Below are positions 7,666-9,973 of a stretch of DNA of 9,973 bases, one piece after another. The notes beneath the pieces are model-generated. The model was not told where the DNA came from and did not search any database. It saw only the letters and a program-made list of their open reading frames with translations. Numbering within the stretch: position 1 is the stretch's first letter; each line of letters begins with the position of its first letter. This DNA is from Flavobacteriales bacterium (GTDB taxonomy: Bacteria > Bacteroidota > Bacteroidia > Flavobacteriales > JADGDT01). The stretch lies in contig JAGLEB010000174.1 of NCBI GenBank assembly GCA_023145275.1, positions 1 to 9,973 on the forward strand, given 5' to 3'. The position numbers were made by a program, and so were the translations under genes.

Positions 7666-7719
7666 AACTGTTGTAGAACTATATTAGTTCTACTCCCGAT
7701 AGCTATCGGGCTAACAGTT
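7666..7719 (-). other. Predicted three-way-junction RNA/DNA element between actA and actB
   Basis: Three perfect helices account for almost every base. The outer stem pairs 7666-7672 with 7713-7719 (7 bp). Inside it, hairpin one pairs 7673-7680 with 7686-7693 (8 bp, 5-nt loop) and hairpin two pairs 7695-7700 with 7705-7710 (6 bp, loop AGCT). Only one base (7694) separates the two hairpins, two (7711-7712) separate hairpin two from the outer stem, and none separate hairpin one from it. It begins 13 nt after the actA stop and ends 32 nt before the actB start. There is no T run, so it is not a normal terminator. It may stabilise or process the mRNA or set the actA:actB ratio; a palindromic repeat insertion is also possible. 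The function is not known. Confidence 0.6.
7695..7710. repeat. Perfect 16-bp palindrome CCCGATAGCTATCGGG
   Basis: The 16 bases equal their own reverse complement. From general familiarity, this palindrome is frequent in intergenic DNA of many Bacteroidota genomes, so it may be one copy of a dispersed short repeat. It forms hairpin two of the larger folded element between actA and actB. Confidence 0.7.
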
Positions 7720-7732
7720 CAACGATTCAACC

Positions 7733-8968
7733 TTAGTAATGGCATTTGCCACATTCTAATCCACCCATCATACTCACGGTTAGCTTTTGAGTGCCATACT
7801 TGGCTGCCAATTGCTTGTGAATCTTATCGTAGTAGGCATTTCCAGCCATCTTTATCTCTTCTGTCTTATGACAGTCAATACACCACGACATTGTTAAAGG
7901 ACTATATTGATAAACCTCTTCCATTTCTTCAACAGGTCCGTGACAATCTTGACATTCAAGACCACCTACTGTAACGTGTTGCGAGTGATTGTAGTAAACA
8001 AAATCAGGAAGATTGTGAATTCGCACCCATTTAATGGGCTTCTGTTCGTAGTTTTCGATATAAGAATTTGTTGAAGGATCGAATCCTATGGCATCGTAGA
8101 TCTTAGCTATTTCCTCTTTCCCAGTGTTCTCACCTTCTTGAATGAGCATATGACAATTCATACAAACATTTGCTGATGGAATACCCGAGGTCTTACTAGT
8201 TCTAGCACTTGAGTGGCAGTACTGACAATCTATTTCCTGATCGCCCGAATGCACTTTATGAGAAAACGCAATTGGTTGTATAGGTTGATATCCTTTATCA
8301 ACACCAACTCCTAATCCCCACTCCCAAAATGCGTAAATACCTAACATCGAAATTAGAAATACAAATAGAATTGCAAGAGTATTGTTTTTTACAATAAACG
8401 ATATGTAAGCTACTAGCTCGCTAAAATAGCTTCCTTGTTCTCTTTTATAAAGGTGTAGTAAAGTAGATTTTAATCTGAAAAGTATTATTGTAAAGAATAG
8501 AGCTATGACGATAACTGCAATCAGTACTTCAGTAGTATAATCAATTGGATCAGCAACAACTATAGCAACTTCTTCTACCTTTTTCTTTTCAAAAAGAGCT
8601 GGATCAGCATCTGTATACGCCATTATATCGGCAATATCCTGATCTGAAAGATTTGGAAAAGGAGTCATTGGTATACTACTATACTCTTCGAAAATAGCTT
8701 TTGCATCAGCATCACCACTTTCTATTAAAGCAGCACTATTTCTAATCCAGTCTTGTAACCATTTTTGATCTCTTTTAGATGCAACACCTTTCAAAGGTGG
8801 ACCGATAAGTCTCTGCTCTAACTTGTGACAGGCTGCACAATTTGTGTTAAAGAGTTTCTTTCCATTCTTAGTATCACCACTTTGCGCAAATGTCGACAAA
8901 GCAAATATAAAAGAAAAGATAACACTCAGCACAATGTGCCCTGTTAGTGAATTGCGATGATTCTTCAC
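7733..8968 (-). CDS. actA: ActA, multihaem cytochrome c subunit of Alternative Complex III
   Basis: ActA is the haem-rich periplasmic subunit that collects electrons from ActB and ActE and passes them on to the oxidase side. I chose the GTG at 8966-8968 because it yields a normal signal peptide (residues 2-28, KNHRNSLTGHIVLS, hydrophobic core, then ALSTFAQ). The frame continues open to a GTG at 9067, but that codon lies inside a promoter-like box and adds an atypical 33-residue leader. With 411 aa the layout is: signal peptide; monohaem cytochrome domain (CAACH 44-48, likely Met101 ligand in MTPFP); membrane helix 148-164; cytoplasmic loop; membrane helix about 195-215; then a pentahaem domain with CQYCH (248-252), CMNCH (269-273), CQDCH (339-343), CIDCH (363-367) and CGKCH (406-410). 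The last haem motif ends one residue before the C-terminus. Extra His residues (FSHKVH, YYNHSQHV) are candidate distal ligands. It is the first gene of the operon. Confidence 0.93.
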   Translation of the reverse strand: MKNHRNSLTGHIVLSVIFSFIFALSTFAQSGDTKNGKKLFNTNCAACHKLEQRLIGPPLKGVASKRDQKWLQDWIRNSAALIESGDADAKAIFEEYSSIPMTPFPNLSDQDIADIMAYTDADPALFEKKKVEEVAIVVADPIDYTTEVLIAVIVIALFFTIILFRLKSTLLHLYKREQGSYFSELVAYISFIVKNNTLAILFVFLISMLGIYAFWEWGLGVGVDKGYQPIQPIAFSHKVHSGDQEIDCQYCHSSARTSKTSGIPSANVCMNCHMLIQEGENTGKEEIAKIYDAIGFDPSTNSYIENYEQKPIKWVRIHNLPDFVYYNHSQHVTVGGLECQDCHGPVEEMEEVYQYSPLTMSWCIDCHKTEEIKMAGNAYYDKIHKQLAAKYGTQKLTVSMMGGLECGKCHY

Positions 8969-9066
8969 TTTCGTAATTAATAGTTTAGTTAAAATAATAG
9001 GCTGTTTTGGTTTAACCCCGAACTTTATGATATTCTTCAGGTCTAAGCCTGTTAAATAACATATCA

Positions 9067-9074
9067 CAAAAATA
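9067..9074 (-). promoter_or_regulatory. Candidate -7 box of the act operon promoter (TATTTTTG)
   Basis: On the minus strand TATTTTTG fits the Bacteroidota TAnnTTTG -7 consensus. Transcription would start near 9060, giving a leader of about 90 nt before the actA GTG. No TTTG is found at the expected -33 distance, so the promoter is weak, activator-dependent or misassigned. A second identical octamer lies at 9171-9178 and could be an alternative. Confidence 0.4.
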
Positions 9075-9199
9075 GAATTTTAGTTGAATTATTAGATGAT
9101 GTATAATTTGTTTAATTAATTTATATCTATTCTAAATAAGGCTTAAATCGCAAATTTTTAAGGCCTTTGTCAAAAATAGTGGGTAGCTAAAATCTTATG

Positions 9200-9270
9200 G
9201 GGAGTCGGAGTCATTCGGAACGAAGCTTGCGAAATAAGCGAAGCGATTGGCAAATGCCGAATCTTAGATT
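9200..9270. repeat. GC-richer intergenic repeat-like element
   Basis: This block is visibly richer in G and C than the DNA around it. ATTCGG (9213-9218) and CCGAAT (9257-9262) form inverted ends, and the interior is built from CGAAGC/GCGAA/AGCGAAGC variants. A smaller hairpin, GATTGGC (9245-9251) with GCC and AATC (9256-9263, one bulge), lies at the right end. It resembles, in diverged form, the common bacterial intergenic repeat that reads GTCATTC, then CGAGCGAAGCGA, then GGAATCT. The resemblance is recalled by eye, not by database search. Confidence 0.45.
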
Positions 9271-9382
9271 TCACGAAACTAATAATAAAGTTAGAGAGTA
9301 AATTGAAGAATCTATAGCAAACAAGCCGAATTCAGAATTGATTAAATATGGGTTAACATCGCAATAATTTTAAATAATAAAC

Positions 9383-9390
9383 TAACTTTG
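9383..9390 (+). promoter_or_regulatory. Candidate -7 box of the SPOR gene promoter (TAACTTTG)
   Basis: TAACTTTG matches the TAnnTTTG consensus and ends 21 nt before the chosen ATG, which would give a leader of about 15 nt. No clear TTTG lies at the expected -33 position. The upstream in-frame TTG at 9388 falls inside this box, which argues against it as a start codon. Confidence 0.4.
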
Positions 9391-9411
9391 GAGAATCCTA
9401 AAAGATTTAAG

Positions 9412-9831
9412 ATGAATTTGAACAAAGCACTTCTTTTTATATTGTTGTTAATAGGTATATCTATTAACACAAACGCTCAAGATACCAATTTCAGAGATTC
9501 AGAAAAAGACACAACATCGTTTGTACTTGTAGTCCAAGATCCGCAACTAAATATAGTAAACAAGCTTTACAAAGAAGTGAGTGCAGTTGATACCATTACC
9601 CAAGGTTTTAAAATTCAAATCTACTACGGGTCTAGACAGAAAGCCTCCCAAAAATTAGATCAATTCAAGACACTTTATCCAAGTATCGAGGCGAATCTAA
9701 TATATGAAGAACCTAACTTCAAGGCAGTTGTTGGTAAATACTACATCAAACTTGATGCTGATAGAGATTTGCAAATGATAAAACAAAAATTCTTCGATGC
9801 ATTCATCGTAAGAAATGACATCATAAAATAA
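9412..9831 (+). CDS. Secreted SPOR-domain protein
   Basis: This small exported protein of 139 aa has a signal peptide at residues 1-23 (MNLNKALLFILLLIGISINT then NAQ, cleavage probably around AQ/DT) and a SPOR domain at about 65-133. The domain starts GFKIQIYYGSRQKASQKLDQ and includes YEEPNFKAVVGKYYIKLDADRDL and a closing KFFDAFIV, typical of Bacteroidota SPOR proteins. SPOR domains bind glycan strands of peptidoglycan lacking stem peptides, often at division sites, so it probably acts in the periplasm at the cell wall. Residues 24-64 are a short linker without a recognisable fold. I chose the ATG at 9412 because it begins directly at the signal peptide; an in-frame TTG at 9388 overlaps the candidate promoter. 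It is divergent from the act operon, and a functional link to respiration is not evident. Confidence 0.85.
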   Translation: MNLNKALLFILLLIGISINTNAQDTNFRDSEKDTTSFVLVVQDPQLNIVNKLYKEVSAVDTITQGFKIQIYYGSRQKASQKLDQFKTLYPSIEANLIYEEPNFKAVVGKYYIKLDADRDLQMIKQKFFDAFIVRNDIIK

Positions 9832-9840
9832 GTTCTGAAA

Positions 9841-9913
9841 AAGCTCGAAGCTGGAAGTAAAAAGCTCGAAGCTGAAAGCTCGAAGTTCAAAGCTCAAAGC
9901 TGAAAGCTGAAAG
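9841..9913. repeat. Ten-unit tandem 7-bp repeat (AAGCTSR-like)
   Basis: Starting nine bases after the SPOR stop codon, ten consecutive heptamers keep strict 7-bp register: AAGCTCG, AAGCTGG, AAGTAAA, AAGCTCG, AAGCTGA, AAGCTCG, AAGTTCA, AAGCTCA, AAGCTGA, AAGCTGA, then AAG. Every unit starts with AAG and most with AAGCT. Similar heptamer tracts are familiar between genes in Bacteroidota. A reading frame crosses the tract on the minus strand and encodes a repetitive 'SFEL'-type peptide, which is an artefact of the repeat. It may be a slippage-prone tract; no terminator hairpin with a T run is visible for the SPOR gene. Confidence 0.85.
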
Positions 9914-9973
9914 GGGTTAGCTTGACATTCGAAGATATTTATCACGTAGTCACGATTGTCACTAAAAAAGCTC
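9914..9973. other. Right-edge sequence, unassigned
   Basis: Sixty bases follow the heptamer tract. On the minus strand one frame enters from the edge and ends at adjacent TGA and TAA codons near 9939-9944, which could be the tail of a convergent gene ending in a peptide such as FLVTIVTT. This is far too short to support a call. Confidence 0.2.

Larger units (their letters stand above)
8969..9411. other. Divergent intergenic region between actA and the SPOR gene
   Basis: This 443-bp region separates two divergent genes. It holds the actA leader (8969 to about 9060), a candidate act promoter (9067-9074), a second TATTTTTG (9171-9178, minus), a GC-richer repeat-like block (about 9200-9270) and the promoter-like box of the plus-strand gene (9383-9390). 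A 34-codon ATG frame at 9197-9301 falls on the repeat-like block and is not taken as a gene. Confidence 0.6.

Noticed and set aside
7660..7974. Plus-strand frame of 104 codons
   Set aside because: It lies antisense to the actA haem region and the folded spacer, with no signal of its own.
9171..9178. Second TATTTTTG octamer upstream of actA
   Set aside because: It has no -33 partner, and such octamers are frequent in this AT-rich DNA (another is at 389-396); kept only as an alternative in the promoter note.
9197..9301. 34-codon ATG frame on the plus strand (basic, Ser/Arg-rich peptide)
   Set aside because: It coincides with the GC-richer repeat-like block; such peptides arise from translating that kind of repeat.
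9697..9945. Minus-strand frame of 82 codons with repeated SFEL
   Set aside because: It is antisense to the SPOR gene and produced by the 7-bp repeat tract.

Overview
The window is AT-rich bacterial DNA carrying one respiratory operon on the minus strand, flanked by two unrelated genes. The operon content (Alternative Complex III, Act), signal peptides ending in '...AQ', lack of clear Shine-Dalgarno sites, promoter-like TAnnTTTG boxes and small intergenic repeats all point to the phylum Bacteroidota. The corrinoid-protein neighbour hints at a facultative or anaerobic lineage (Bacteroidales/Marinilabiliales-like), but this is a guess.

Layout in transcription order (right to left): a -7 box at about 9070, actA (411 aa from a GTG start, six haem motifs), a 99-nt gap holding a strikingly regular folded RNA element, actB (Tat lipoprotein with an apo-molybdoprotein domain and four Fe-S clusters), actC (NrfD-like), a fused actD-actE gene, actF (NrfD-like), and a strong terminator at 662-691. 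actB to actF are tightly packed: gaps of 11 and 7 nt, and an 8-nt overlap. Left of the terminator is a gene-free AT-rich stretch with a 21-bp-period tandem operator-like repeat, then the start of a corrinoid-protein gene that runs off the left edge. Right of actA is a divergent intergenic region with a GC-richer repeat element, then a small secreted SPOR-domain protein on the plus strand, then a ten-unit 7-bp tandem repeat.

Function: Act oxidises menaquinol in the membrane (ActC, probably with ActF) and passes electrons through the Fe-S clusters of ActB to the c haems of ActA and ActE, and from there to a terminal oxidase. No oxidase genes occur in the window.

Most notable points: the in-frame ActD-ActE fusion, which keeps a complete lipoprotein signal and lipobox at the junction; the compact three-way-junction element between actA and actB; and the paired 16-bp direct repeats upstream of the corrinoid gene. 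The core operon is a known system. I see no clearly new defence or mobile system here.
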